Shown one piece after another: positions 53,331 through 63,054 of a DNA stretch of 64,000 nucleotides (its first letter is position 1; each line of letters starts with the position of its first letter). The position numbers and the translations under genes were made by a program. Where the stretch lies: assembly GCA_032595685.2 (NCBI GenBank), contig CP159373.1, forward strand, positions 2,822,193-2,886,192, given 5' to 3'. The notes under the pieces were generated by a model, which saw nothing but the letters and a program-made list of their open reading frames with translations, was not told where the DNA came from and made no database searches. This DNA comes from Candidatus Electrothrix aestuarii. GTDB lineage: Bacteria; Desulfobacterota; Desulfobulbia; Desulfobulbales; Desulfobulbaceae.

Positions 53331-54836
53331 TTATCCTGCGGAAGAAACCTGCTGAAGCTGGGGGAGAGAAAGGGTAAAGCTGGTAATGCCTTTCTTGGGG
53401 GGATCAAGCACCAGGCGGCCCTTATGGGCACGGGTAATCTCCAGGGAGAGCGATAGCCCCAAGCCGGAACCGGGAACCCGATCATTGCGCGATTGATCCA
53501 CCCGGTAAAAGCGATCAAAGATCCGCTGCCGATCTTTAGGTGGAATAACTGGCCCGGTATTTGCCACCCGAAAATGAACCGCTCCCTTGCGACTTGCCAG
53601 GCGAAAGTAAATCACCCCTTTCTCCGCAAGGTTATATTTAATCGCATTGGAGACCATATTTTGCACCACCTGCCGAATCAGCTCAGGATCAGCATTGACC
53701 AGCAAGCCCGACTGAATGCGCTGATCAATATGCAGTTGCGGCGCCATAATCTCCACATCCTCCAGTATGGATTCCACCATGCTGCTCATATTCACCGGCT
53801 CAAGCGAGAGCTCCAGCCTGCCTGCGTCGGCCCGGGAAAGGATCAGCAGCTTACGGACAATGGTCTTCAGCCGTTGCACCTCTTCCAGCAGATCACTGCT
53901 TCGTTGCTGTTCCGCAGAGCTGGCCTCGCTATGGCGCACTGCATCATCCAGCATGCCTTGCAGGACGGTCAGCGGGGTTTGGAGCTCATGGGCTGCATCC
54001 GCACTAAAGCGAACCGCCTGCTGAAATCCTCCTTCCAGGCGATCCAACATGGCATTAATCACATTGATCAGGCTCTGAAATTCCGTGTCCGCCCTGCCTG
54101 AAGGAATACGTTGATCAAGCCCCTGGGCAGAGATCTTTTCCGCAGTCTCGGTGATGAGTCCCACCGGACGCAAGGCCCGCTGAGCCAGCCACCACCCTCC
54201 GCCAGCCATGAGGAGCAGGGCCAGGGGGGCAATAAGGAGGAAGCTGTTGCGATAATGATCCGCGTCTTCATAAAATGCCGTCATGTTCAGGCCGATCAGG
54301 ATGGTGATCCGTTGATTACCCATGATCCCCACGCGCCAGGTACCTGAGTCTGTTGCCAGAGTTTGATACGAGGGCTGTTTAAGAATGGTCGGTTTCGGTT
54401 CACGCCAATGGGGAGGGTAGGCTTCTGGGGGTGTATTGGGAGGCGGGGGAGGGAGTTGTCTTTCCGGTCCTTGCTCTGCTGTCCGGGAGGGTTGCTCCTC
54501 GACTTTTTGCTGGGTAAAGGCAGGGAAGGAGGCCAGGGAGATTGTTTTCGGCCAGTCAGTGGATTGGTAGAGGACATCCTGCCGACCTCCGAGTACCTGG
54601 ATAATCAGCTCGCTCTGGTATTTTTCTCCATAGATGGAGCGCAGGGAGCTGCTGAAGTCCTGCCAATGCCCCTTGGGATGGATCACATGGAGCTGGCTCT
54701 CGCCGAGGGTGAGGATTTCCCGATCAAGTCGCGCCAACTGAACCTTGCTGATAAGCGAGAGGAAATGGAGACCAAAGGCGATCAGGATAGTTCCGGAGAT
54801 CAGAACAGAGAACAGGGAGATCTTGAGGCGGAACAT
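53331..54836 (-). CDS. OmpR-partner sensor histidine kinase
   Basis: The 501-residue kinase has an N-terminal TM helix (about 8-28), a periplasmic loop rich in Pro and Glu (about 115-150), a second TM helix (about 200-220, FLLIAPLALLLMAGGGWWLA), a HAMP domain, the HisKA box FSADAAHELQTPLTVL, and the ATP-binding domain (NMVSNAIKYNLA, FRVANTGPVIP, GSGLGLSL). The layout is that of CusS/QseC-type sensors of metals or envelope stress. It starts 11 bases after its partner regulator. Confidence 0.93.
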   Translation of the reverse strand: MFRLKISLFSVLISGTILIAFGLHFLSLISKVQLARLDREILTLGESQLHVIHPKGHWQDFSSSLRSIYGEKYQSELIIQVLGGRQDVLYQSTDWPKTISLASFPAFTQQKVEEQPSRTAEQGPERQLPPPPPNTPPEAYPPHWREPKPTILKQPSYQTLATDSGTWRVGIMGNQRITILIGLNMTAFYEDADHYRNSFLLIAPLALLLMAGGGWWLAQRALRPVGLITETAEKISAQGLDQRIPSGRADTEFQSLINVINAMLDRLEGGFQQAVRFSADAAHELQTPLTVLQGMLDDAVRHSEASSAEQQRSSDLLEEVQRLKTIVRKLLILSRADAGRLELSLEPVNMSSMVESILEDVEIMAPQLHIDQRIQSGLLVNADPELIRQVVQNMVSNAIKYNLAEKGVIYFRLASRKGAVHFRVANTGPVIPPKDRQRIFDRFYRVDQSRNDRVPGSGLGLSLSLEITRAHKGRLVLDPPKKGITSFTLSLPQLQQVSSAG

Positions 54837-54847
54837 CTCGTTATACC

Positions 54848-55534
54848 CTATGCCGGTTCTTTCAGGCGGTAGCCCACCCCGCGAACGGTTTCTATCACCG
54901 GGGCACCGGGAAACTCCTTGATCTTGTTACGCAGTCGTCGGATATAGACATCCACCACATTGGTTTGCGGGTCAAAATCATAGCCCCAGACATGCTCAAG
55001 GATTTGAGTGCGGGTGTAGACCCGGTCCGGGCTGCGGAGAAGGAGCTCCAGGAGGCTGAACTCCCGGGCTGTGAGCTCGATATCCTGCTCCTCTATCCTG
55101 ATCTTGCGGCTGATCAGATCCACCACCAGAGCGCCGCATTGAAGGAGGTTGAGGGTATTGCCGGAGGCCCGTCGGGTAACGGCATGAAGGCGGGCTGCCA
55201 GCTCTTCAATAAAGAAGGGCTTGCAGAGATAATCGTCTGCTCCCAGGTTCAGGCCTTCCAGGCGCTCACTCAGGGCGGATCGGGCCGTGAGCAGGATAAC
55301 AGGTACGGTGTTTTTTTGTTCGCGCAGGTTGCGCAAGATGCTGAGTCCGTCCCGTCCCGGCAGCATGATGTCGAGGATAATGGCATCAAAGGACTGGGTG
55401 GTTGCGATATAATAGCCTTCATCACCATCCTCGCAGGCTGTGATGTCAAAGCTCAGTTCCTTCAGGCCTTTTTGCACAAAGGCGCTGATTTTTCGGTCAT
55501 CTTCAACCAGGAGGATTTTCATAAGTCGTGCCAT
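54848..55534 (-). CDS. OmpR/PhoB-family response regulator
   Basis: The 228-residue regulator has a receiver domain with phospho-acceptor Asp in AIILDIMLPGRDGL (about 54), Thr in LLTARS, Lys in YLCKPF, and a C-terminal winged helix ending IETVRGVGYRLKE. ATG 55534 is used; MKILLVEDD at 55522 is equally good. It is divergent from an M16 protease gene. Tandem 11-bp repeats at 55783 are candidate binding sites. Signal and targets are unknown. Confidence 0.93.
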   Translation of the reverse strand: MARLMKILLVEDDRKISAFVQKGLKELSFDITACEDGDEGYYIATTQSFDAIILDIMLPGRDGLSILRNLREQKNTVPVILLTARSALSERLEGLNLGADDYLCKPFFIEELAARLHAVTRRASGNTLNLLQCGALVVDLISRKIRIEEQDIELTAREFSLLELLLRSPDRVYTRTQILEHVWGYDFDPQTNVVDVYIRRLRNKIKEFPGAPVIETVRGVGYRLKEPA

Positions 55535-55782
55535 TGTTCTTCTGTCCGGCCTTGCATGCCGGTTTCTTGCTATCCCCCTTTGGGGAATACTTTTCCTGAA
55601 AAAACTATACCCTAATCCTTCCAGGGCAGCAAACGCTTCTGTGGCTGTTGTCGGATGCGAGTCACCTTAGATCGCTCATTTCTTGATTTCTTTCTTTGGG
55701 ATGATAAGGGAAACATGGTATCCTCTTGCAAGTTTTGCTGTCCCGCTCCCCGTGAGAAGGCTGCAAGGCTTCTCCTGTTCAT

Positions 55783-55846
55783 AGGTAAGATCAAGGTAAG
55801 ATCATGCTGTTCAACCGTCACCCTCATCAATAACCCTCATCAATAA
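55783..55846. promoter_or_regulatory. Direct repeats between response regulator and M16 gene
   Basis: AGGTAAGATCA occurs twice back to back (55783-55793, 55794-55804). The 11-base spacing is typical of OmpR/PhoB-type sites. Nearer the M16 start a 13-base unit (CCCTCATCAATAA) is also duplicated (55821-55833, 55834-55846). AAAGGA then lies seven bases before the ATG. Confidence 0.5.
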
Positions 55847-55857
55847 AGGATCGCTCT

Positions 55858-58746
55858 ATGCATTTTCAGCGTACTCGTTTCTTGCTCACTTGTCTGCTGG
55901 CCTCTTTTTTTCTGGTTTCCGGGCTGATACACTCTTCTCCGGCGAAAGAACCTCCTGCCTCTGCAACAAAAATATGCATTACCAAAGGCTGGCCCCATGA
56001 GCAGAGTGATCTTCAGCCAGACCCCTCCCTGATTTTCGGTACCCTGGAAAACGGCTTTCGTTATGTCCTGATGCCAAATCATGAACCCAAGGGGCGGGTG
56101 GCCATGTATCTCAATGTCCAGTCCGGTTCTCTCCAGGAGACAGATAAACAACGAGGGCTGGCCCATTATCTGGAACATATGCTCTTTGAAGGTAGTACCC
56201 ATTATCCACCGGGTACCCTGGTCGAGTATTTTCAGTCCATCGGGATGGAGTTTGGGGCAGATACCAATGCCCATACCTCCTATGATGAGACAGTCTATAA
56301 ATTGATGCTTCCGAACAGCCAGGAAAAGACCCTGAAGGACGGGTTGGTGGTTTTGGGGGATTATGCAAGTGGTGCGCTTCTCTTGGAAAGAGAAGTGGAT
56401 CAGGAGCGCGGTATTATTCTTGCAGAAAAACGAACCAGGGATTCTGCCTACAGGCGGATATATAAGGTAAGTCAAGAGCGGGGGCTGGTCGGAACCCTCG
56501 TGGCGGAGCGTGATATCATCGGCACAGAAGAGGTGCTGAAAACGGCTGACTCGGCTCTGCTCAGACAGTATTACGAGACCTGGTATCGCCCGGAGAATAT
56601 GATCCTGGTGGCTGTGGGGGATGCGGACCTTGCTTTATTGGAAAAGCTGGTAAAGAAACACTTTGCAGGTTTGCAGGCCAAAACACCTCCTCCTGCCTGT
56701 CCGGATCTGGGGAAGGTTGCAGAAAATGGGACCGAGGCCATCTACCTCTTTGAGGAGGATCTCGGCAGTACTGAGGTCTCTCTGGAATCTGTATGGAATG
56801 TTGCCCCTCCCCAACCGACCAAGGCTGAGGCCCTTCTTAACCTGAAACAGTATGTTGCCCAGGTGATGATGTATAACCGCTTGCAACGTTTGGTGAATCG
56901 GCCCAAGAGTCCCATGACCAGTGCTGAATTTTCCAGCGGTATCTTTCTGCAGCACTTGGGGTATACCTCCATTGAGGCGAAAACTTCACCTGATAAATGG
57001 CGCCAGACCTTGGAGACCATCACAACCGCTCAGCGCCAGGCCCAGAAATTTGGTTTTGCTGCTCCTGAACTGGACCGCGCTAAGAAACAGATTCTCATAA
57101 GTTTACAAAAAGAAGTGCAGGTGGCAGACAGCAGGGAAAGCGATGATTTAGTCTATAATATTATCAATGCCCTGAATGATAATGAGGTGCTCCTCTCGCC
57201 GCAACAGGAGCTGGAGTTCTTTGGCCCGGCCTTGGAAAAAGTCACCCTGGACGAGGTGAATCAGGTCTTCCGTGAGATGTGGCATCCGCGTCGCTTAGTT
57301 AAGGTGATGGGGAATACCAAATTAAAGGCAGAAGGAGCTGTCAAGCCGGAAGATATTATTCTTAAGGCGCTGGATAAGGCTGAACAGGCAGAGCTGACTG
57401 ACTGGGTGCAGGACAAGGAAGCGGTTTTCCCCTACCTGCCCATGCCGGAGAAGAAGGGAAAGGTCGCCGACCATACGATCTATAAAGATATCGAAGCGGA
57501 ACGCTATGTCTTTGCCAACGGCTTGGTGCTGAACCTGAAGCAGACTGACTTTGAGCCCAATGAGGTCCAGGTAACAGCGGTTCTTGGGAATGGTAAGCTG
57601 ACAGAAACCAAGCCCGGCCTGGCTTTGCTCGCGCAAATGCTGCTGCCGGAGAGTGGCTTTGGCGGGCTGACCAAAGAACAGCTCCAAGAGGTGTTGGCCC
57701 CTTATTCAGCGCGTGTTAGTTTTCAGGTGGATGATGACAGCTTTCAGCTGCAAGGCAAAGGTCTGAAGAATGAAAGCGAACTCCTTTTTCAGCTGTTATA
57801 CACTCAGCTTGTTGACCCGGCTTTTCGCGAGGATGCCTTTGCCAGGGGCATGCGGCGGATTCATCAGGCCTATGCCCGGATGGAGAGTGATGTGGAAGGC
57901 ATGATGCATCTTCAGGGAGAACGTTTTCTTGCCGGAGGGAATCTTCGTTATGGCGTTGTTCCTATAGATATGCTCAACAAGATCACAGTAGCTGATATCG
58001 AGCAATGGCTGCGTCCTGTTTTTCAGGAGAGTGCCTTGGAGCTCTCGGTTGTGGGCGATTTTGATAAGGAGGAGATCCAGCAGCTTGCTGGCCGTTATTT
58101 CGGTGGGCAGGAGAGAAAGGATTTTCAGCAGCTTGACGGAGAGCAGATTACCTTTCCTTCCGGTAAAGCACTGTCCCTGCCTGTTGAGACGCATAGTGAG
58201 AAAGGTATGGTCACGGTTGCCTGGCCTACTGATGATTTTTGGGATATTGCTCGAACCCGGCGGCTCAATGTGCTGGCCTCTGTCCTTGATGACCGGATGC
58301 GGAAGTTGATCAGGGAAGAACTGGGTGCGGCTTATTCTCCTTATGCCTATAACCGACCCAGCATGGTGGATCCCGGATACGGTGTCCTGCGTGCTGTGGT
58401 GGTGGTTGATCCCAAGCAGGCAGATATGGTGGTGGAGAAGCTGAAGCAACTTGGCGGAAAGCTCGCTGATGGCAAGATTACGGATGATGAACTGGAGCGG
58501 GCAGTCGAGCCGACCCTGACTTCTGTCCGGGATACGATCCGTACCAATCGATATTGGATGGAATCAGTGTTGATGCAGTCAACCTGGCATCCTGAGCGTC
58601 TGGAATGGCCCAAGAATATTCTGAGTGATATTGCAGCGATTACGGTTGAAGAGCTTTCAGGTCTTGCCAAGAAATACCTGCACGTCGATAAGGCAGCTGA
58701 GGTTATTTTGCTGCCAGGTAAAAACAGTAAGAAGGCTGAAGAATAG
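55858..58746 (+). CDS. Secreted M16-family zinc metalloprotease (insulinase/pitrilysin type)
   Basis: The 962-residue protein has a signal peptide (to about residue 36) followed by an active M16 domain with the inverted zinc motif HYLEH (about 102-106) and the downstream Glu in the DETVYKL region. There are two copies of the paired M16 unit (a second at about 545-930, including AAYSPYAYNRPSM). Full-length M16 enzymes of this kind act in the periplasm and degrade short peptides. AAAGGA precedes the ATG. It is transcribed away from an OmpR-type regulator and followed by two hairpins. Confidence 0.93.
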   Translation: MHFQRTRFLLTCLLASFFLVSGLIHSSPAKEPPASATKICITKGWPHEQSDLQPDPSLIFGTLENGFRYVLMPNHEPKGRVAMYLNVQSGSLQETDKQRGLAHYLEHMLFEGSTHYPPGTLVEYFQSIGMEFGADTNAHTSYDETVYKLMLPNSQEKTLKDGLVVLGDYASGALLLEREVDQERGIILAEKRTRDSAYRRIYKVSQERGLVGTLVAERDIIGTEEVLKTADSALLRQYYETWYRPENMILVAVGDADLALLEKLVKKHFAGLQAKTPPPACPDLGKVAENGTEAIYLFEEDLGSTEVSLESVWNVAPPQPTKAEALLNLKQYVAQVMMYNRLQRLVNRPKSPMTSAEFSSGIFLQHLGYTSIEAKTSPDKWRQTLETITTAQRQAQKFGFAAPELDRAKKQILISLQKEVQVADSRESDDLVYNIINALNDNEVLLSPQQELEFFGPALEKVTLDEVNQVFREMWHPRRLVKVMGNTKLKAEGAVKPEDIILKALDKAEQAELTDWVQDKEAVFPYLPMPEKKGKVADHTIYKDIEAERYVFANGLVLNLKQTDFEPNEVQVTAVLGNGKLTETKPGLALLAQMLLPESGFGGLTKEQLQEVLAPYSARVSFQVDDDSFQLQGKGLKNESELLFQLLYTQLVDPAFREDAFARGMRRIHQAYARMESDVEGMMHLQGERFLAGGNLRYGVVPIDMLNKITVADIEQWLRPVFQESALELSVVGDFDKEEIQQLAGRYFGGQERKDFQQLDGEQITFPSGKALSLPVETHSEKGMVTVAWPTDDFWDIARTRRLNVLASVLDDRMRKLIREELGAAYSPYAYNRPSMVDPGYGVLRAVVVVDPKQADMVVEKLKQLGGKLADGKITDDELERAVEPTLTSVRDTIRTNRYWMESVLMQSTWHPERLEWPKNILSDIAAITVEELSGLAKKYLHVDKAAEVILLPGKNSKKAEE

Positions 58747-58754
58747 ACCCTGGA

Positions 58755-58849
58755 GTGGGCAGTGAGGCTGGGAGACTCAAGTTCTTCCGAGGCGGAGTAG
58801 ACTGCCCACCCAACTCGTAGATACTCCTGTCCCCAGCCGTTGGGACAGG
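58755..58849 (+). terminator. Two hairpins after the M16 gene
   Basis: GTGGGCAGT (58755-58763) pairs with ACTGCCCAC (58801-58809), and CCTGTCCC (58826-58833) pairs with GGGACAGG (58842-58849). Both stems are perfect; no T-run follows. They probably end the M16 transcript or are palindromic repeats. Confidence 0.5.
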
Positions 58850-58858
58850 GGCTTATCA

Positions 58859-58927
58859 AGATACATGTATTTTGCAGGTCAAAATATACGTATTTGGCAA
58901 GTCTAAATACATGTACTTAGATAGGCA
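58859..58927. repeat. Three tandem 23-bp repeats with palindromic cores upstream of gmhB
   Basis: Three units of 23 bases (58859, 58882, 58905) each hold an A/T-rich palindromic core: ATACATGTAT, ATATACGTAT and ATACATGTAC. The block ends 27 bases before the gmhB start, a place for an operator or promoter element. Confidence 0.75.
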
Positions 58928-58954
58928 AAACCTACGGAAACATTGAAGGCAAAA

Positions 58955-59533
58955 ATGACGAAACGAGCAGCAGTTTTTTTGGATCGAGACGGCACCATCA
59001 ATGAGCAGATGGGCTATATTAATCATATCAGCAGATTCGTCCTGCTTCCTGGGGCTGCCCAGGCAATCCGCACCCTGAATGAGCAGGATATCCCTGTGGT
59101 GGTGGTGACCAATCAGTCCGGTTTGGCACGGGGATATTTCCCGCCCTCTTTATTAGAGGAAGTGCATGCCAAGATGGAGCAGGAACTCGCCGCAGAAGGG
59201 GCACACATCGATGGGCTGTATATTTGCCCGCATCACCCGGAGGCCAAGGAAGAGCAGTTCCGCAAGGACTGTACCTGTCGCAAGCCTAAGACCGGCCTGC
59301 TGGAACAGGCTGCTGCTGAGCTGGGGCTGGATCTGCAACGTTCCTTTATGGTGGGGGATCGTTGGTCAGACCTGAAATGCGGGGCCCGTGTCGGTGCTAT
59401 GTCCATCCTGGTGCTCACCGGTTATGGGCGCGGGGATCTGGAGTATATCAGGCCGCAGCAGGAAATTCAGCCTGCCAAGGTGGCCGAGGATCTACCAGAG
59501 GCGGTGGCGTGGATACTTGCCCAATCAGATTGA
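58955..59533 (+). CDS. gmhB: D-glycero-heptose-1,7-bisphosphate 7-phosphatase GmhB
   Basis: This 192-residue HAD phosphatase removes a phosphate during ADP-heptose synthesis for lipopolysaccharide. The nucleophile motif FLDRDGTIN (Asp about 10 and 12), the VVVTNQSG loop, the zinc-binding cluster (CPHH...CTCRKP) and the FMVGDRWSDLKCG motif are present. TTG 58943 is upstream in frame, but ATG 58955 follows GAAGG. Downstream genes do not belong to the heptose pathway. Confidence 0.9.
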   Translation: MTKRAAVFLDRDGTINEQMGYINHISRFVLLPGAAQAIRTLNEQDIPVVVVTNQSGLARGYFPPSLLEEVHAKMEQELAAEGAHIDGLYICPHHPEAKEEQFRKDCTCRKPKTGLLEQAAAELGLDLQRSFMVGDRWSDLKCGARVGAMSILVLTGYGRGDLEYIRPQQEIQPAKVAEDLPEAVAWILAQSD

Positions 59534-59679
59534 GAATGACAGGGATAGCAGGGAGTAGCCTAATGGAGAGAGGCCTGCGGAAGGCATGGGCGAGATAATC
59601 CTCTGTACCCCAAAGCTCAAACCTTTGTTCCTGCCCAAAAATATTTTACCTGCTCGCCAGAATAGGGTAAGCTTGGGAT

Positions 59680-62397
59680 ATGGAAATCATTACTACCCAC
59701 ATTAACGCCGATTTTGACGGGCTGGCCTCTATGATAGCGGCCAAGAAGCTTTATCCCAAGGCTACCCTGGTTTTTGCCGGTTCCGCAGAACGGCCCATCC
59801 GTGATTTCCTTTCCCATGATATCCGTAATCTCTACGGATTCAAGAAGATTAAACATATCGATCTGAGTGCAGTTACTCGCCTGATTGTCGTTGATACCCG
59901 CCAGGCCAACAGGTTGGGGGCTTTGGAGAAATGTCTGAAGAATCCTGGCATTGAGTTGCATCTCTATGATCATCATCCTGATGCACCAGGGGATATGCGT
60001 GGCGATGTGGAGCATGTTGAGGCCGTGGGCTCGACGACAGCCATCTTTGTTGCGCTTTTGCAAGAACAGGAGCAGTACCTGTATCCTGACGAAGCCACCC
60101 TGCTCAGCCTGGGGATTCATGAGGATACCGGCTCTTTTCTCTATGCCACCACCACTCCGGCTGATTTACGGGCAGCTGCCTGGCTCCTGGAACAGGGCGC
60201 TGATCTGAATATCGTTAATCAATTTATCACCCGGGATCTTTCCGCAGAACAAATACCCCTGCTCAGCAAGCTCCTGGAAAACTCCATGACGTACACCGTA
60301 CATTCTCTGCCGATTACGGTCTGTCGGCTGACCTTGCCGCAGTATGTGGATGAATTTGCTGTGTTGGTGCGCAGGATGATGGTCATGGAGAATCTGGATG
60401 CGGTCTTCTGTCTGGTTTGCATGGGGGAGCGTCTCTACCTTATTTGCCGTAGTCGGATTTCAGAGGTGAATGCCGGAACCATTGCCCGGGAGATGGGCGG
60501 GGGCGGGCATGCTGCTGCTGCTGCTGCCACTATTCGGGACAAGAGTCTGTTCGAGGCCGAGGAAGAATTACTGTACCTGTTGCACCGGCACGTGAAGCCC
60601 AAAGCAATGGCTGTAGAACTGATGTCATCTCCGGTCATCACCGCAACCCCGGATGTTACCCATAATCAGGCAAGTGATCTCCTGACTCGCTATAATATCA
60701 ATGTATTGCTTGTGGTGCGCGATAACTCGGATCGGAAAAAACCCCGAGGACTGCTGGGAGTCATTTCCCGACGGGATATTACTAAGGCTATCTCGCATCA
60801 ACTTGGTGAACTCCCGATCAGTGAGTATATGACCACGGATCTGGCCGTGTTACCGGAAAGCGCAACCCAGGCGGATATTCAGGAGTTGATTATAGAGAAT
60901 CGGCAACGCCTGATTCCTATAGTCCGGGAAACAGCACAGGCTGAGGACGGCGATGCTGTTATCTGCGGGGTCATTACTCGTACCGATTTGCTCAATTTGC
61001 TGATCAATGATCCGGCGCATCTCCCACGGGATTTATTTCATGAAGATGAGCATCCTTCTACAGAACGGACCCGTAATATCAGCTCCCTTATGACGGATAC
61101 TCTGGGGCGTGATATTATTCTCCTGCTCCGGGAACTAGGTGAAATTGCCCAAGGCCTGTACATGCATGCCTATGCAGTTGGTGGGTTTTCCCGGGATCTG
61201 CTCCTGCAGACCAAAAATCTGGATATCGATATTGTCGTGGAGGGGGATGGTATCCTGTTTGCCAAGGAGCTGGCCAAAAGGAAGCAGGCAGGGGTGCGAA
61301 CCCATGAAAAATTCGCCACAGCCACAGTCATCTTGCCTGATGGTCTGCGTGTTGATGTGGCTACGGCCCGGCTGGAGTACTATGCCTTTCCGGCGGCCAT
61401 GCCCACTGTGGAGCACAGTTCCTTAAAACAGGATCTTTTTCGCCGGGATTTCACCATCAATGCGATGGCTATACACTTGAATCCCAAATGGTTTGGCACG
61501 CTGGTGGATTTTTTTAATTCCCAGAATGATCTGAAAGAACGACGAATCAGGGTGATGCATAGTCTGAGCTTTGTTGAAGATCCCACCCGTATTTTTCGGG
61601 CGATTCGTTTTGAGCAGCGCCTTGATTTCGCGATCAGTAAACATTCGGAAAAGCTGATGCGGAACGCGGTGCGGATGCATATGTATGAGAAGTTTTCTGG
61701 CCCCCGTTTTTTCAGTGAACTCAAGCTGATTCTTTCGGAAGATCGTCCTTTGGCCTCTTTGCGTAGATTAGATTCCTTTCATCTTTTTCCTGTGCTCTGG
61801 CCTGATTTACGGCCTAATCTGAAGATAGACCGCCGTTTTGTTCACATCCTCACCCAGGCGGAAAAGGCCATTTCCTGGTTTAAGTTGCTCTTTTTAAAGG
61901 ATGTCGGAAAGCAGACAACCCGTTGTGAATCCTGGATGGTGTGTCTGTTGGCAGTGTTCAGCCGTTCCCGTGAACAGGAGTTACGCAATTTCTGCCAGCG
62001 TTTTGAGCTGCCTCCCAAGCATCGCAAACAGCTTCTGCGGCAAAAACGCAAAGCAGATCATCTTGCCCAGCATATGTTGCGGCGTCCAGATATGCTGCCT
62101 GCGGAAGTTTACTGGTTACTGGATACTCTGGATAATGAGGGGATCCTCTATCTAATGAGTATTGCCAGGAAAAAATATATCCGTCAGCAGGTCTCCCATT
62201 ATGTAACGCATCAGCGAGGCCTGCAGCCTTTGCTTAGCGGACAGGACCTGATGGACTTGGGTTATGCGCCTGGTTCTTCTTTTCGCATTATGATGAACCA
62301 CGTTCTGGGGGCTCAGCTTAATGGTGAGGTGTCCAGGAAAGATGAGGCCATTGCCTTGATTCAACAACGCTATCCTCTTGGTTCTCTCGATTATTAA
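59680..62397 (+). CDS. DHH-CBS-poly(A)-polymerase-family nucleotidyltransferase fusion
   Basis: This 905-residue fusion starts with a DHH phosphoesterase domain (HINADFDGLAS; LYDHHPDAPG, Asp and His ligands; GGGGHAAAAA of DHHA1 near 275). Two CBS domains follow (about 310-440, VELMSSPVITATPD and ISEYMTTDLAVLPES). The C-terminal half is a CCA-adding/poly(A) polymerase catalytic head (about 480-700, GGFSRDLLLQTKNLDIDIVVEGD, with the two Asp) with its helical tail. This class is known in Geobacter-type and related bacteria, where it probably does tRNA end addition; the DHH part may be an RNase. No ribosome site is strong. Confidence 0.9.
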   Translation: MEIITTHINADFDGLASMIAAKKLYPKATLVFAGSAERPIRDFLSHDIRNLYGFKKIKHIDLSAVTRLIVVDTRQANRLGALEKCLKNPGIELHLYDHHPDAPGDMRGDVEHVEAVGSTTAIFVALLQEQEQYLYPDEATLLSLGIHEDTGSFLYATTTPADLRAAAWLLEQGADLNIVNQFITRDLSAEQIPLLSKLLENSMTYTVHSLPITVCRLTLPQYVDEFAVLVRRMMVMENLDAVFCLVCMGERLYLICRSRISEVNAGTIAREMGGGGHAAAAAATIRDKSLFEAEEELLYLLHRHVKPKAMAVELMSSPVITATPDVTHNQASDLLTRYNINVLLVVRDNSDRKKPRGLLGVISRRDITKAISHQLGELPISEYMTTDLAVLPESATQADIQELIIENRQRLIPIVRETAQAEDGDAVICGVITRTDLLNLLINDPAHLPRDLFHEDEHPSTERTRNISSLMTDTLGRDIILLLRELGEIAQGLYMHAYAVGGFSRDLLLQTKNLDIDIVVEGDGILFAKELAKRKQAGVRTHEKFATATVILPDGLRVDVATARLEYYAFPAAMPTVEHSSLKQDLFRRDFTINAMAIHLNPKWFGTLVDFFNSQNDLKERRIRVMHSLSFVEDPTRIFRAIRFEQRLDFAISKHSEKLMRNAVRMHMYEKFSGPRFFSELKLILSEDRPLASLRRLDSFHLFPVLWPDLRPNLKIDRRFVHILTQAEKAISWFKLLFLKDVGKQTTRCESWMVCLLAVFSRSREQELRNFCQRFELPPKHRKQLLRQKRKADHLAQHMLRRPDMLPAEVYWLLDTLDNEGILYLMSIARKKYIRQQVSHYVTHQRGLQPLLSGQDLMDLGYAPGSSFRIMMNHVLGAQLNGEVSRKDEAIALIQQRYPLGSLDY

Positions 62398-62424
62398 TTT
62401 TCTCCCTGGTTTTTTACGTACTTT

Positions 62425-63054
62425 ATGGATTTGAACAGTACCATCCAGCAGCTCATTCTTTCCGCGCCCCCTCTTCTTTTTGCCCTGACCTTTCATGAGT
62501 TGGCTCACGGTTATGTAGCCTGGAAATTAGGAGATCCCACCGCAAAAGAGCAAGGGAGATTGACCATGAATCCGCTCAAGCATCTGGATCCCTTTGGTGT
62601 CCTTGCCTTTATTATTATGCGGATAGGTTGGGCAAAACCGGTGCCAGTAAATCCTCGCTATTTTCGGAATCCACAGCAAGGTATGTTGCTGACCGCCTTG
62701 GCTGGTCCTGTTGCCAATATTATTTTGGCTATCGTGAGTGCGGTTTTGGTCAAGATTCTTGGAGCTATCCCTATTTCCTCGCACCTGATATACAACGTGA
62801 TCAAACCGATGTACGATATGATGTTGGTATCGGTATGGATTAATGTGATGTTGGCCGTGTTTAATTTTCTCCCTATCCCGCCCTTGGATGGATCAAAGGT
62901 CCTTATGGGGATTCTTCCGCCGGAGCAGGCGATGGGATTTGCTCGCCTGGAACCCTATGGTTTTCTCATTATTCTGGTCCTCTTTTATATGGGGTTAATC
63001 AGTAAGATGATCATGCCTATTGTTCATCTTACAGTTGGAATGATGGTGGGATAG
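62425..63054 (+). CDS. Site-2 protease family (M50) membrane metalloprotease
   Basis: The 209-residue protein has the zinc motif HELAH (about 28-32) in its first TM segment and the distant NFLPIPPLDGSKVL motif (about 150-163), with about six TM helices. These small rhomboid-like S2P proteins cleave transmembrane substrates, but targets are unknown. It begins 27 bases after the DHH-PAP gene and may be co-transcribed with it. Confidence 0.92.
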   Translation: MDLNSTIQQLILSAPPLLFALTFHELAHGYVAWKLGDPTAKEQGRLTMNPLKHLDPFGVLAFIIMRIGWAKPVPVNPRYFRNPQQGMLLTALAGPVANIILAIVSAVLVKILGAIPISSHLIYNVIKPMYDMMLVSVWINVMLAVFNFLPIPPLDGSKVLMGILPPEQAMGFARLEPYGFLIILVLFYMGLISKMIMPIVHLTVGMMVG

